This document shows, in pieces, positions 23,020 to 36,599 of a stretch of 64,000 bases of DNA. The notes beneath the pieces were generated by a model. That model was given only the letters and a program-made list of their open reading frames with translations, made no database searches and was not told the origin of the DNA. A program made the position numbers and the translations under genes. The stretch is from Jacaranda mimosifolia. Its lineage: Eukaryota; Streptophyta; Magnoliopsida; Lamiales; Bignoniaceae. The stretch covers positions 20,805,674 through 20,869,673 of the forward strand of contig CM032122.1 in the NCBI GenBank assembly GCA_018894105.1, written 5' to 3'. The first letter of the stretch is position 1, and the number at the start of each line of letters is the position of its first letter.

Positions 23020-26000
23020 TGTAATACCCCTCAAATTCAGTATTTTCGAAAATAAGAATTTAGAAATTAAGAGAATTATTGGTCAGATTTTAAGGCCCGA
23101 AAAAGAAATATAAAAGGACTCAATTGCAAGAAATTGGAAAGTTTTAGGGTCAGATTTATGATTTTGAAGAACTTGATTAACATTTTAGGAAGTTTTGGGG
23201 GCTTGCATGTAAGTACTTTGGTCAATGGGGTCAACTGCAATTTTCAAGGAATTCAAGGGGCTTGATTTAGTCTTTTGGGAATCTTTTGGGACTAAATTGC
23301 AAATTTGGAAAATTGGATTATAAAATAACGGGCAACAGCTTTCTTTTTCTCTTTCTTCTTTTTCTTTCCCTTTTCTTTTCTTTTTCTTCTTCTTCCTTCT
23401 TTCTTCACTTCTCCCACGGACAACCACCACCATCGGTGACCCTACTTCCTCCAAACCAACCACCCAAACCAACTCCCCTCACCTCCAGCACTCCACCTGC
23501 ACCACCACACGTGACGAAAGACCACCGAAACCGAGCAACGGATAACAGCCGAAACACCACCTCACAGCAAGCAACTGGGTCACTTACTTTCCGGCATCAA
23601 ACGGAGCATCTAAGGAGTGGTTTAGCTAGTACTCGACGAGGGGAATAATGTGGTAGCATTGCATGGTGGATATACGCAGCGGAGACGACGGAAAATCGGC
23701 GGCGAAGCTTTTAACCGTGAAGGCTTCGGGGCGGGATTTGAGGGGTTTTCTGGCGGCTATCTCGGAAACCAAGGGTGCCGTTGGAAAGCTCTCGGCTAGA
23801 GGATTCTATGGGTGGTGCCATCTCACTTTCCGGCGACGGTAGACGGCAGCGGAGAGGCAGTTTCACCTCCTCGATGCAACGAACGCACCTGTGTTATTGG
23901 TTTGTGGTTTTGATACTCTGGTGGCAAGCTTTAGCATGTGGATTTAGTTGTACCTTTAATATATATATATATGTATTGCATGTGTTGTACCTTTTCTAAT
24001 TTAGCATTGTACCTTGCCAAGAATAGGAATTGGGAAGAGATGATATGTTTATATATATGTATGTTGATCCCTATGCAAGGAGTATGGATTAAGTGGACCC
24101 CAACTTATGCAAAATGCCAAAACTTAGATTTAAATAGTATTAAGGATTATATTATAAGATTAAATGACATTTGATTAGGAATTGATTATGTAAGGATTAA
24201 TCATATTGCGTGATTTAGGATTATGTCCATGACCTTGAAATAGGAATGAGATACCGTATTAATCGATAAATTAGTGATTATGGATTTTTAATGGTATTAA
24301 GAATTATGTAATGAGACTAAGTGGCATTTGACTAAGAATAATTTATTGTAGAATTTGGACTATTTGGTATGGATTGATTAGGATAATGATATGATACGCT
24401 TTTGTAGTTAAGAATGGGATATCGTGATATTTATGGGACCGATATAGAATATCTTGATAAATTCTAGAATAATCGATATATTGGAATACTTGTGTAGATA
24501 CTACCGATGAGCCTATATCACCATGTTGATTTATAAGCTAGTAATGCTAGAATACTTATGGTACAATTCTAGAAGGTTACTAGAGTCGAATAGGAATTTA
24601 ACTTTGGAAATATTCTTTTGACTAGGTGACGAAAAAGTGGGTCTGGTTGACTAGTAGATTGCGGGTTGTGGTTGTTTTGTTGTACCTACAAGAGGTGAGG
24701 GTCTCCCACTTTGGGTTATTGTTTTGGTTACAGCTATTCGTTAATTGTTGAACCCTGTGAGGGTCTACCACTCTAGCCTCGATTATTACCTATTTGTTAT
24801 TCGTGATAAGCCCCCGTGTGGGTTTTCTGTTTCTGTTCTGTACTATGTCTGTTTGAAATCTGAAATGTGTTGGAATTCCAATTTGCTATCTATTATCTGA
24901 TTTGAACACCCCTGTGAGGGTTATCGTTGATATCGATTCTATTTCTGTCTATTCTGGCACCCAAAACCTTATTTGTTATCTGTATCTCAGTTGTTTGTCT
25001 GTTTTTCTTATATCTGTACTGATCTGTACCGTTCTCTGTTGCCTCGCCAGCATATATGTAATCTGTACAGCTTTATTTGGCCATGTTGGCTTATCTGAAT
25101 CTGTTAGTCGCTATCATGTTGCCTTGATGGCATTTCTGTTCTGTTTTAGGAACCGGTGGTGCGCTAGGGACTTTCCCCTGGGCATCTGCACAAACGATTG
25201 TGAATTCTGTTATGTGTACGGAGAAAATGTGGGCCAAGGGCTAATTCGGGCGAAATGTTTAGTTATATAAGGCACGCTAGGGACTTTCCCCTGGGTGTCA
25301 ACGATATGCTAGGGACTTTCCCCTGGGTGTCGGCGGTACGCTAGGGACTCTTCCCTAGGTATCAGCGGTGCGCTATACGGCTCGTATGGGCATTCGCCAT
25401 ATACCAAGTTGTTACGCTTAGGTGAACTGTTTGTCTAACTGGAATAAGGTGATTCTGCAATGCATGTCTGTAGTTTTCTTGGAATGCATATGCTTCAGGT
25501 TTGTTTTGCCTATCTGAATTTTGTCTGTCTGAAATCTGTCTTGGAGCAATAAGGCAGGAGCATTTCCTGGTTTGCTATGTTTACTGTTGATTCTGAATAT
25601 GTCATGTTCTGTATATTGAATTGATGATCTATTGAATTGAACCTTCCTCGACATATCTCTTCTGTTATTCGTAAGTTATCCCTCACTAAGTCTTTGGACT
25701 TACCCCTAATATCTCTCGACATTTTCAGACAGGTTTTGGTAATGATCTTGTACTTCAGGCTTGGAAGGATGTAAATATGTTTTGTAACATAATAGGTGCT
25801 TAAACTTGTGTATGGATCATTTTTATGTTTAGTGAGAACTTGGAGATGTTGTGAGATGTTTGACTTGAACTTATGAATTATAATAGGTATGAAACGATGA
25901 ATGATGAACTTGTGATGGTTTGAAATTCGTACTTTTGTAAGACGTGCTTAGGTTAAAGCTCGTTGCTATATCTGAAATTTTAGAAAATTTTTCTGATGGG

Positions 26001-26085
26001 CCTATTGTTAGAATTATGTATGAGATTTAAGTTTGAATCAAAGTGGTGCCTCAGCTTAGGTGCTATCCCGAGTAGGGGCGCTACA
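23020..26085 (+). mobile_element. Solo LTR, 3,066 bp, with 5-bp target duplication ATTTT
   Basis: Starts TGTAATACCCCTCAAATTCA and ends GGGGCGCTACA (TG...CA). It is flanked by ATTTT on both sides (23015-23019 and 26086-26090). The same site in Helitron copy A reads CTCTTTATTTTCTAGCATTT without insert, which proves the boundaries and the duplication. No internal region or second LTR is present, so the rest was removed by LTR-LTR recombination. A TATA-like TTATAAAATAA lies near 23317, and a pyrimidine-rich stretch then a GC-richer block (23340-23900) follow. It belongs to the same LTR family as 1-1756 and 13207-17510. Confidence 0.93.
25157..25380 (+). repeat. Short tandem units inside the solo LTR
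   Basis: Four copies of CGCTAGGGACTTTCCCCTGG plus a GTGTC.GCGGTA linker: one at about 25161, then three in direct tandem from about 25274 with a period of about 33 bases, the last reading ACTCTTCCCTAGG. A looser set of GTGAGGGTCT words lies upstream (24690-24920). Confidence 0.85.
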
Positions 26086-26199
26086 ATTTTCTAGGATTTT
26101 TTTTTCTTCTATCTCTTTGTGTGCATCTTTAATTCATTATTCAAAGTGTTTATTGTTTATTTGATTTTGTTGTTCATCTTTTTTATTTTGTTTTCATTT

Positions 26200-26212
26200 G
26201 GGGGGGGGGGGG
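26200..26212 (+). repeat. Run of 13 G in Helitron copy B
   Basis: A TTTGGGGGGGGGGGGGTG run where the collinear part of copy A has a CTTTCTTTCTTTGG stretch. It could be a real G-run or an artefact of assembly at a homopolymer. Confidence 0.7.
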
Positions 26213-28899
26213 TGTTTATTTTAGGTATATTACATGATGGGAGAAAATTGGATTTTAATGCTATAATTTTCTTTTCAACCTAAATAAAGTCTATCATTTA
26301 GCTTTTATTACTATTAAATTTGTAAATTTCTATATCTTTTTTGTTTACTACTTAGTTTATGTTATCAATTCATTTATTATGAGATTTATTAATTGCACTT
26401 AATATTTTTAATTTTATTTTATTTTTATTAGTTACATTTTTCTCCTTAATTATTGATAACTTTTGTTATTTGATTTTTATTTTATTTAAATTATTATACA
26501 TTTAGCATTCTTTTACTCATTTTTTGAATCAAGTTATTAATTTATTGTTAAATTTTGTAATTTATTTTTCAATTCATTTTTTTGCTTATCTAAGTTTATA
26601 GTTTTATAGGATGAGATTTATTTTTTTTTTAATATTTTTAAAATTTATCTGACTTTTTGAATATTTATAATTTTAGAAGTATGTCATTTTATTTTATATT
26701 CATATATTTTTAATTATGTATGTATAAATATGTATAATTCAAACTCTTTTTTAAAAAATTATATACTACATCAATATATATTCTTAGAACATTTTTTATA
26801 TATTTAAAAAAAAATTGAGGTTATTTCAATAGAAAATACACCTATTAACTTTTTAAGTTTATAACTCTAGGCATTATTTAGTTTATCAAAATATATGTAT
26901 ATATATATATAATTTTATTTTTTATTTTTTTAAAATTTTGGTTGTTTGAAAGTTTAACAACTTTTTTTGTTATTCTCCTTTTTTTCTGCTATTTGCAAAA
27001 TATAACATGAAGATCAAATTACATTCATACAAAAAAATTGAGAATGAACATAATAATTTATTTTTTCATATTTTATTTTACATTCTAATTTCATCCTCAT
27101 ATCCAATTACTAATTCCTATTTAAAATTAATTTTGAGCTCATAATTACTTCATTAATTTACTATGATTTTAACTTTGTATTACTAATATCAAACTTTTTT
27201 CTTCACTTAATAATTCGATAACTAAGGTATGAGTCAAATTAAAAGGTTTCTATAAACTTATATACTAATATTGATTTTAACTTTGTAATTGTTTTATATA
27301 TTTATTTTAATTTTTTTTATCTTTACTATCATATTTTTGTCTTGACTTAATTGATTTTTAATCAAAAATTAAAATTAAATAAGATTTTTCTAATCCTTGG
27401 CAATTAATATATTCTTTAATTCTTTATATTTTAAATTTTAAATTTTAAATTTTAAATTTTAGCTTAGTATACACTCATCCTCTTTTAAGTCTAAAATAAT
27501 CTTAAAGTGTTATAATTTTAATTTTTTTCTAACAACTTTCAAGTCATCAATCTTGTATTCTATATCATTCTCATATATTTTTATTTTTTAATGCCACTAT
27601 CTGTTAGCTTTTGATCGCATAATATTTTTTTTTAATAAAGTACATAATCATATTCATAGATTTTATTTTTGACGTTTTAATTTTTTTTAACTTCTCGCTG
27701 AATAATTTTGAAATTTATTTTTTTATGACATAATGTATATGAGATATCTTTATCTTTTGCAAACTTTTAAATACTAAATTTTAAAACTTTAAATTTAATT
27801 TTACTAATGACTTGATATTATTGCAATAGATTTATTTTTATATTATTATTTTAATTATATTTATAATTCAATAATTATATTAATATATAGTAATTTTAAA
27901 GAATTCGTGCATAGCATGGGAATAATGCTAGTATTTTATTATAGGTAAAACTTATACAATTGAACCAAAGACTACTCGATACTTGATAGGTTTGTTAAAA
28001 TTCGATTCCAAACCTATACTTACATGTGTAAGATCAATGTCATTGGATGAATTGATGTTGACTAAGACAAATCTTTTGAAGCAAGCATTTATCCATGAAA
28101 CCATGCAAGATTTCTAATTATACTAGCTTAAACTTTGATCTGGATCGAATTTTCACCAATTATTATTTAAGTGGTATCATTTAATGATTATGAGAATTTC
28201 TGACTTATCGTAATTTACTTAGTTAGTTGATAACTACAGTGTATTTGATTGCCGAAAAATCAATTTTTAGTAAATAAAGAATTACAACTACAATAAACTA
28301 TTGTTGAATTGGGAAATAGTGAAGAGCTAAAAAGTCGTCATCCTATTACCTATATTGGAATTTGGAAATTGGAGAGGTCTTGGACCATTTGTCCAAGTTG
28401 GCTCTTGAATGGTTGAATTTGGAGTAATAGGAAATTCGAAACAATCTTTGGAAAATGATAAGGTTTGGGCTATATTTCATGTGTGTGAGATTGGTTACGC
28501 TAGCAAGGAATTTGGGCTTGTTCCAAGACCATATAAATCTTTTTATACAAAAAATTTAAGTATTTCAAAAAAAACTATTTTGTTTCAATTAAAATGTTAC
28601 AAGTTAGGATCATATTCTAATTTAAATTGAATTTTAGGATATTTAATCAATTAAAATATTAAATGAATTATACTCAATTATAAATATCTGTAACATAAAA
28701 TAAGTGGACCGAATATAAACTTAATAAGCAATCTAATTCTTTTAGTTCATATTAAATTTAATTTGATCTGAAATTTAGGATTTTTAATTAATTAAAATAT
28801 TTGGTGGATGATGTTTAACTATAAATATATGTAGCTCAAAATAAATGAATTGAATATGAAGTTAAGTAATCTTATTCATTAAAGATTTAAATATGAAGT

Positions 28900-28900
<1 letters not shown>

Positions 28901-28957
<57 letters not shown>
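28901..28957 (+). repeat. (TAA)19 microsatellite
   Basis: 57 bases of uninterrupted TAA units. Perfect purity suggests a recent, length-variable locus. Confidence 0.95.
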
Positions 28958-28958
<1 letters not shown>

Positions 28959-29289
28959 TATTAAATAGAGTGCAATGAATGCGCATTATAACAAAGAATG
29001 CACTAAGTCGTACTTTTTGAGGCATTCCATTTAATAAAATACTGTATATTTAGTTATTGTTGATTGTTACTTTGGTTAAATTCTTTTGTAAGACTTGGAA
29101 TTTGTACCCGACTCGAATATTGTATTAATATGTATAAATTTTATAAACTTTCATATCAAATTCAATTATACAAATATGTAACCTAATAGAAATTCAAATT
29201 ATTCTGATTTGATTTTAATAGTGCCATCCAAACTTGGACCCGAGTAGTTCGGTTTCCAAGTCCTTGACCAATTAGGTCTAAGAACAGTT

Positions 29290-29400
29290 TTTTTTTTAAT
29301 TTATTTATACACACGCACATCAGGAATTCGTTAAGGCTCGAACCCCTGACCTCCCATATTATGTGGAGACTTAGGCCATTGGACCACAAGCCACTCGGTG
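29290..29400 (-). mobile_element. tRNA-derived SINE-like element
   Basis: On the minus strand it reads TGGTCCAATGG (A-box-like, 29386-29376), then GGTTCGAGCC (B box, 29344-29335), then a tail GTGCGTGTGTATAAATAA and a T/A run. A and B boxes about 32 bases apart in this order are the internal RNA polymerase III promoter of tRNA-derived SINEs. It is not a tRNA gene: there is no acceptor-stem pairing or anticodon arm that I can fold. Confidence 0.6.
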
Positions 29401-29729
29401 TCTAAAAACAATTAGTTATCAGTATTGAGTATTGACTATCTAGTAGAAGCCATAACATTGGGCAAGAAAATACACCCGGCCCGTTTGCTCTAAATCTTTT
29501 ATATGGGTAATTGGGCCATTATGAATTCATAACCTAAATGTTCTTCGGGATAATTACATGGCCTAATCGCCTTTCTTTTTTTTTTTTTTTTTTTGAGAAC
29601 ATTACAAGTGACGAATAGTATCCTCTACAACAAATCTATAAATTCAATTATCAAAGCAAGAAAATTAGTTTTATAACAAATCAATAGAATACAAATATCA
29701 AATCAAAGAAGATGAAAGTACAAACTCCA

Positions 29730-29840
29730 CAAAACTACAATCAAGAGGCATACATAAGGTGCACACAAATACATCAATTCAGGTCGAACACGAGACCTCC
29801 CACATAATATGTAAGACTTGATGCTACCATGGATTAAAAA
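29730..29840 (-). mobile_element. Decayed SINE-like element
   Basis: Shares with the element at 29290-29400 the words CCTCCCACATAATATG and a B-box-like GTGTTCGACCTG (minus strand) plus a TTGTGTGCACC tail. The A box is unclear. Confidence 0.4.
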
Positions 29841-31982
29841 ATGGGACCAAATTGGCCGGTCGGACAACCTGCCGACGAACCTGTCCGATTTTCTCATAAA
29901 ATTGAAAAACTCAAAAAAAGCCCTATTTTGTTAAAACCGTTCAAACAAGCCGATCAAACCAATGAACCATTCACGATTCAATTGAATTGAAGCGATTTTT
30001 TATTTAATTTTTAATGAAATTTATTTATTTATTTTTTTAATTTTTTTATTTAAGTACAAAGTTTGAAGGTTAAGGTACACCTCACAAACTATCTAAAAGG
30101 CAAAAAAACCTTGGTTTAGAGTTTAGATTTTAGAATTAACTCATACACTCTCAACCTTAAACTTTAGACTTGAGATATTTAAATTGTAGTGATAATTTAT
30201 AATATGAATTGTGAAATTTGGATTATAATATTAGACAACATTATTTAAGCTTTTTATGTTTTATATTTCGGTATTTTATTAATTTTTAAGTAATATATAT
30301 AATATAAATATATATATTTCGTAGTTATAACGACACAGTTCAATGAACGATTCGATTTTTCGAACACTGAATGTCATTGGGCTACAAGCTAATGCCTAAT
30401 GGCCTAATTAATAAAGCAAAAGAGACGCACATTTTTTCCTGTAAATTGCACGTTTATGGTACAAGAAATATGAAAATCATGCACGGAAATAGGTTGTTCA
30501 CGCACTTATTAGGAATTAGCAATAGAAAAGAGTTGAAAAATTTATTGAATATAGATTTATCTTGTTTAATTTACTGTTGCTTATCAAGATACAAAGAAGA
30601 AAATGATTTTTTGAGTTTCTAAAATAGTTAATTTCAAGTTAGAATTGTATCGAGTTTTTACCCATGTCCAAAAAAACATTTATTTTTGATAGTTTCTAAA
30701 CATGTTTATAGACTTTAAAGTTTTAGTTAACTTGATTTTTCTTTAATGCAAAATTGAATGACTTAGTTGAATTTTTTTAAAAGAAAACACTGTATTAAAT
30801 ATTAATCACAATATTGAAAAATATTAGAAATATTATAATTTTAGATGTTTTATGATGTCAACAAGTGAAAGAGTCAATATCATTATAAATTAGTCTAAAG
30901 GCTCAACAAACTTCATTTTAGTGCTAAACATTGTTCTTTCATTAGTTAAGAGTTTGAGGTACAAGCTTTCTTTTGTCCCTTCTCATTTTTATACAAACGT
31001 CATCAATTAAAAGCCAAAAATTTAAACAAACTTTTAATTTTTATTTAAAAATTATAGAAGTTTTGGGTTCTTTACAAATGGAAAATCTCGTTGAGTGCCA
31101 AATAAGTGATGTCATAATCTATATCTAAATATATTTGTATTCACACAATTTAGTGTAGCAAATGGAAATTCTGGTTGATATCAAGCTATGTTTCATAGTG
31201 GAAGGATCGAGAGTTTGAGATAATTTATTAAGTTAATCTCTACCTCTCACCCATAGAAACGCCTTTCTATAAGGTTTGACAATAAATTTTGGCATCATTA
31301 GATGGCGACAATTGTGTAAAAGAATCTGCCAAACCTTTTACTCATAAATATCAAGTATTTAAAAAATTGAAAACCTCGAAATAATTATAAGTTGTCCCTT
31401 CTCTTATTTGTTGATGCACTTTTTCATAAGAATAAAACTTATCATCGCATGTGCCATTGAAACAATGCTTTATAAATACAAGTTTTCTATATTTGATGAT
31501 GAATTTCAAGAACATTAATCTCATTATACATTAATATACAAATCTACCACTTTTTTTCAATACCATGAAGCTGAATTTATTTTCCATGCCCAATTATTTC
31601 AATTTTTGGAAAAAGATTATAGGAAGTCAGAAAAAAATTAAAAAGGGGAAAAAAAAAAAGTTTGCTATCTTTTATCTGGAATAGTATGTATCAGTTGGCA
31701 TGGGAATAAGCAGCGGAAAGCAGCCTTTTTAGCTTTTGAATGCCAAACCCACAAACAAAAATCACGGATATATCTCTCATAAAAGTACAGAAATAGGCCT
31801 TTTCTCCTTTTACAAATTGCATGCCTGCCAATGGCAGTGCCACTTTGCTATGGCATAAAGAAGAGTCTATACGAAGAATTTTTAATTTAAGGACTTTTTT
31901 CATCATTGTCTACCTTATCTCAATCAACCCTATTCTTTTTGCCTCCTTTTTTCATAAATGTTTTGAATTTGGACCCCAGTTT

Positions 31983-32014
<32 letters not shown>

Positions 32015-35000
32015 AATTCATCCTATTTCTATTTCGCATATTTCCAAGTGAAACAGAATTTTAAGCGACAAAGTATAGAGCATCGCATGTAGAAAAAATT
32101 AGGAATATAAGATAGATCGAGACGGCTCATTAGTCTATTAAATTGCATCAAATAAAGTTAACTTAAGCCTTCTTTTTTTAAAAAAATAAAAAATAAAAAA
32201 TAAAAAATGGGAATAGAACTCACTTAAATATTGGCTTTTGAAAATTTTCAGGTATGGTCATGAGCTTTCTTTATAAAAATAGAACATTATTAATCTTATT
32301 ATTTTCAATAACAAACAAGAGAAGATAATTGGTAATTTTATATATGTATATATATATATCAATATTAAATTAAAAATATTTATCAAAATAAAATTACAAC
32401 GATATTGTTTTATTGATAATAATTATTATGCATTATAATAAGATAAATTAATTTTAAAAAATTAAATGTCATTTAATTGATAATGTATAATCGCAATAAA
32501 AAAAGATAATTATAGTGACGATGAGAATCAAAGAATAATAAAGTTGTTTAAAGTAATTAAAAAAACTCAAATTAATTGAATAAATATTTAATGTAGCTTT
32601 TTTGATTTTAAATAATTTTTCTTGTGAAGTTTATTTATTGATTAACAAAAATCATATCATTCTTTTTCTTTCCTTTCCCCTTCTTTCTTTTGCAACCACA
32701 ACATTTTCATGCATGGGTGAGGGTATAGGAGTAATTATTGAGAAAAACGAAGGAGCTGAGTCCGAAGAGCATACTCAAACTTGAAAGAAATTTAACGAAG
32801 GGAGAGGGGCAATAGTATTGCCCCAAGATTATGAGTAAGAGGCCTCCAAATTCAATTTACAACTAGTAAAGTGTAAACCTACACCTAACTTCATTTATAA
32901 TCAATGTACCCATTACTCCCTCTTTCAACATAAAATTATGCCTCAAACTCTCATTCATTAATGCCGATGGCAATAGGCCATTCAAATTTCTCCATCAAGA
33001 AACAAACTTTGGCATGGTCATATATAGAGCCAAATTGTCAAAACTACCCTCTCAAGAAAAAAAAGAAAAAAAAGGAAAAAAGCTTATCTCCAATCCATCA
33101 ATCCCTCAAATAAAATTCCATTATATCATTTCTTTTTTCAGTTTGAATAATCTATTTCAACATATATTTCATTATATCAATTGTTATTTTAATAAATATT
33201 AATTGCATTACAATTTTTCATTAATGAAGTCGAAAGTTAGAGTACTGCATATATACAGGAGGTTGGAAATATTTTGTGCTTTAAAGTTGTTATTAATTAC
33301 ATTGATAAAAAATGGCTCTCATTAATTCGCAATATTATATTTATTATATACACACACACACACACTCGAAAGGTGCAAGAAATTAAGTGAGATAAACTTT
33401 ATGATTTAATCTATCACCACGCCAGTGGATTGGAAAAAGTAACGTATATAGAATCTCATTAGCTTATGATCTTATGGCATTGATGTGGTTCATATCTAAA
33501 GTACATAATTTAATTGTATATGGACATGGGTTTTTACTCTTAACATGAACAAATTATTTATTAGAATTGAGAGAAATTAGAATGAATATTATTTAAGTGC
33601 TTTTCTGGTCATTCAGAATGTTTGGACGAATATGAAAATTGGGTTATTTATAAGGATTGTATGTACGAAATAATATCCTTGTATGATAGAATGCATGTTT
33701 TACGATGATGTTTATGTTATAATGAGTCTTTAATATATATACTCTGTTGGGTTTAAATGATTTTTTTTGTGGACGTGAGTAATAATTATGTTTTAATGAG
33801 GTTTTATATCCTACATCAAATATATATATATAACACGTTTATTTATAAAGATTGTTATTAAATATTCTTGAGATTACATCATAATTATTAATTTTTTTTT
33901 TAATCCAAACAAGTCAAGTATGTAGACGTTGCAGCAACAAATCAATGATTGTGAGTGCCTAATTTTAACAATCAAGGTCTTTAATTAAAAATTTCCCTCT
34001 TTTTTTTTTTATATGTAATAAGGATTTTCTCACACTATCACATAAAATAGCTTATCAATGATCATAATGTTGACTTAAAAAGTATAAGGTTGGTGGTGTG
34101 GTTAATGGGATGTTAACTACTCAACAATATTGATTCTCCCAACTTGTCCACATAGTTCACCTACATCAACTTCCACGCCACCTGCTTAATTATAAAATCC
34201 TAGGTACCTTCTAAAACCCTATTAATAAATTTAAAAATATACACTAATATTTTAATATTCCAAAATTAGATTTTTTTTCCATTTATTTATAAATCTTATT
34301 TTAAATAAATTAAATTTGAGCATCCACTCATTTTCTTCCTACAAGTTAAAGCTAATTAACCTATGTATTTGCTTGACATCGCGTGTAACAAAAGTTAAAA
34401 GTCAATTTGTGTACATGAACATGATTAAAAGCAATTGATAGTCAATAAGTAGCAACATAAAAGATTTGGATAGTTTAGGATAAAACTTGAACCACATTAT
34501 GGATAAAAGGGTTTTAACACAATAAATAAGTTGATTTACTTTTCATTAGTAGACGAGTAATTTTTTGATCCTAATAGCATTCAAATAGAGACAGCTAGAT
34601 TTTAGGTTTTTGGGAGCAAAACAGATATTTTGATTCATTTGAAAGGATAATTTCAAGATTTTAAAAGGGGGCAAAAATTTGAATTTCATATTATATATAA
34701 AACTTAATGTTATACACTGATTAAAAGTATTAAGGATGTAAGATAAGTTGAATAGAGTTTGTTAGACTAGCGAGTCGATTCGAGTAAGACATAATTCAAA
34801 CTCAATTTTTTTTTTTAACTTATTAAGTTTGAGTTTGAATGAATTTGAGATTAAATAAAATTCAAAATTCTTGAGTTTCTTATTTTTATTTTTTATATGT
34901 AAATAATTAATTTTATTGTTAGCGGCAGCAAAAAAGAATATTATTATTAGTATTGCTATAAAATTTGTAATATTAGTTAACAATAAAACGGAGCCTATTG

Positions 35001-36531
35001 ATAATTATATATATATATATATATATTAGTATTGATATAAAAAGCCTACTTAAACTAAACTAACAATAAAATTCTTTTACTACTAATGATATTATAATAT
35101 AATAAAAATGATCTAAATTGTATATTATTTAATTGATAACACAGCAATTATAGTAATAAGGACGACAAAGGAATCAAAGAACTTATAATTTTTGTTCTTA
35201 TTATTTGTTTGGTCAGCCTTTATTGACAAATGCGAGTCATGAGTCATATATGCACCCTGGACCATTTTTTCATCTCTCCCCCCTTCTACTTCTACTACTA
35301 CTTTTTTGTGGAGGGTGGGGGAGCTATTTCATTTTCCAGTGGTTAAGACAACTACCGCTTATCTTGACTTTTTGCACAAAGTTAATTTCATTGAAATTGG
35401 TCATTTGGTTGTTGCAAAGTATCAATAATATTCTTTTTCTTTTCTTTTTTCTTTTTTTCTTTTTTTCCCCTCTCTTGGCGTGGGTGCCTCCATTTAACCA
35501 ATTTTGACCAAACTGTCGGCCGAAACAAGTGCATTTGCCTCTGTTGACTTGACTCACATTTTTTCGATTCTTTGCGCCTAACTATTATCAAAATTAAATT
35601 ATTTTGGTATATTTTATGCATATATTGTATTTTTCTATAATAAATGAAAGATTTAATTTGTTGCTCTCCATATAATACTATAATATATAAGACTTTCAAT
35701 ATATTTATATGGATTTTCACGATAAATAAAAGAAAAAATTAGTTAAATAAAATAGTTAAAGAAAAAATAAAATAAAATGCAAGAAATAAAAAATAAAATT
35801 ATCGTGTCATTGTCTTTTAAAATGGAATGAATCTTGTCAACTTAAAATTAGTTAATAAGACCGTAATTATTAACTGATATACCGTATAATTTTATAGTGA
35901 GGTCTCAATACGTTGAAGTGACCTAATACCTAAATATATGATTTGTATTGTTTGGAATGTAACCTGACAAAATTTGTTCTTCACAATTTTTTGGGTCGAA
36001 ATATACATTTTCCTTCAACCTCTCTGTTAGGATTTGACTCGGTTATCAAGAGATTAAGTTTGACTAGAATTAGGACTCCTTCTTATATTGGATTTCTTAG
36101 TTCTAGGTAAAGTAGTCAATCAATTTTCTATTATAAATAGAGGTGTTTATTTGATTACTTGATAGAGAGGACACTCGTGGAACTCATGATATGATACTCA
36201 TGGGGTAGTTATTGTGAGTACGAGTGGGGCAATACAAAAGGGTGGAGTGAGTATTTCTTTGGTAGTTATGTTAGTGGTTGTACAAGGGATTTTTTTTTGC
36301 TTGAGTTTGGGCATGTCAGATTTAAGGGTTGGCTTGTACTTGTCTATCATAATTGAAGAAAGAAAACTCCCGTGGAGGTAGGCGGAATTTGACGAACCCC
36401 GTAAATCTGTATCTATTTTATTTTTCTATCTGTCGGGTATTAATTTTGTCATTAAATTTGTGAGTGTAATTTGTGAATTCCTGATAAATTAAATCTCATG
36501 CCTAAATTATTTCCGTTGTGCACCAACAAAC

Positions 36532-36543
36532 TGGTATCAGAGC
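36532..36543 (+). other. Primer binding site of the copia derivative
   Basis: TGGTATCAGAGC, three bases after the LTR end; initiator tRNA-Met type. Confidence 0.85.
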
Positions 36544-36599
36544 TTTTGGTTGGGGCTGTAAGTTGAGATTTAATTTTTCGGGGATGGGCAGTGTTATTA

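Larger units (their letters stand above)
22568..27931 (+). mobile_element. Non-autonomous Helitron, copy B, split by a solo LTR
   Basis: Starts right after the CTAG of copy A with an (AT) tract and AGCACAACAATGTGGAACCC. It ends with hairpin CGTGCATAGCATGGG and AATGCTAG (27928-27931), followed by T, as Helitrons insert between A and T. Removing the LTR at 23020-26085 leaves about 2.3 kb that follows copy A base by base with modest divergence. Copy A carries the uninterrupted version of the LTR insertion site (about 20733-20745). No transposition protein is encoded. Confidence 0.75.
27932..36019. other. AT-rich intergenic DNA, no supported gene
   Basis: No frame resembles a known protein and none is longer than about 100 codons. 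Contents: a (TAA)19 tract at 28901-28957, SINE-like elements at about 29290-29400 and 29730-29840, (AT)n tracts near 31990-32014 and 35009-35027, an (AC) tract near 33349-33365, and a T/C-rich block at 35260-35480. The stretch around 31680-31920 and 32640-32830 is less AT-rich than the rest and could be decayed gene or repeat fragments, but I recognise nothing in it. Confidence 0.6.

Noticed and set aside
23286..23648. 120-codon plus-strand frame starting MGLNCKFGK with a Phe/Leu-rich stretch that looks like a membrane segment
   Set aside because: It lies inside the solo LTR, and the hydrophobic part is just the translated CTT/TTC pyrimidine tract. No family resemblance.
24902..25270. 122-codon plus-strand frame rich in Cys, Leu and Val
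   Set aside because: Falls within the solo LTR across its GTGAGGGT and CTAGGGAC repeats; no start context, homology or conservation.
29335..29395. Possible tRNA gene on the minus strand
   Set aside because: A and B boxes are present, but I cannot pair an acceptor stem or anticodon arm and the 3' tail is A/T-rich; it fits a SINE.
31680..31920. Possible microRNA precursor (short inverted words around TGCCAATGGCAGTGCC)
   Set aside because: No known plant microRNA sequence recognised and no extended foldback longer than about 8 bases.
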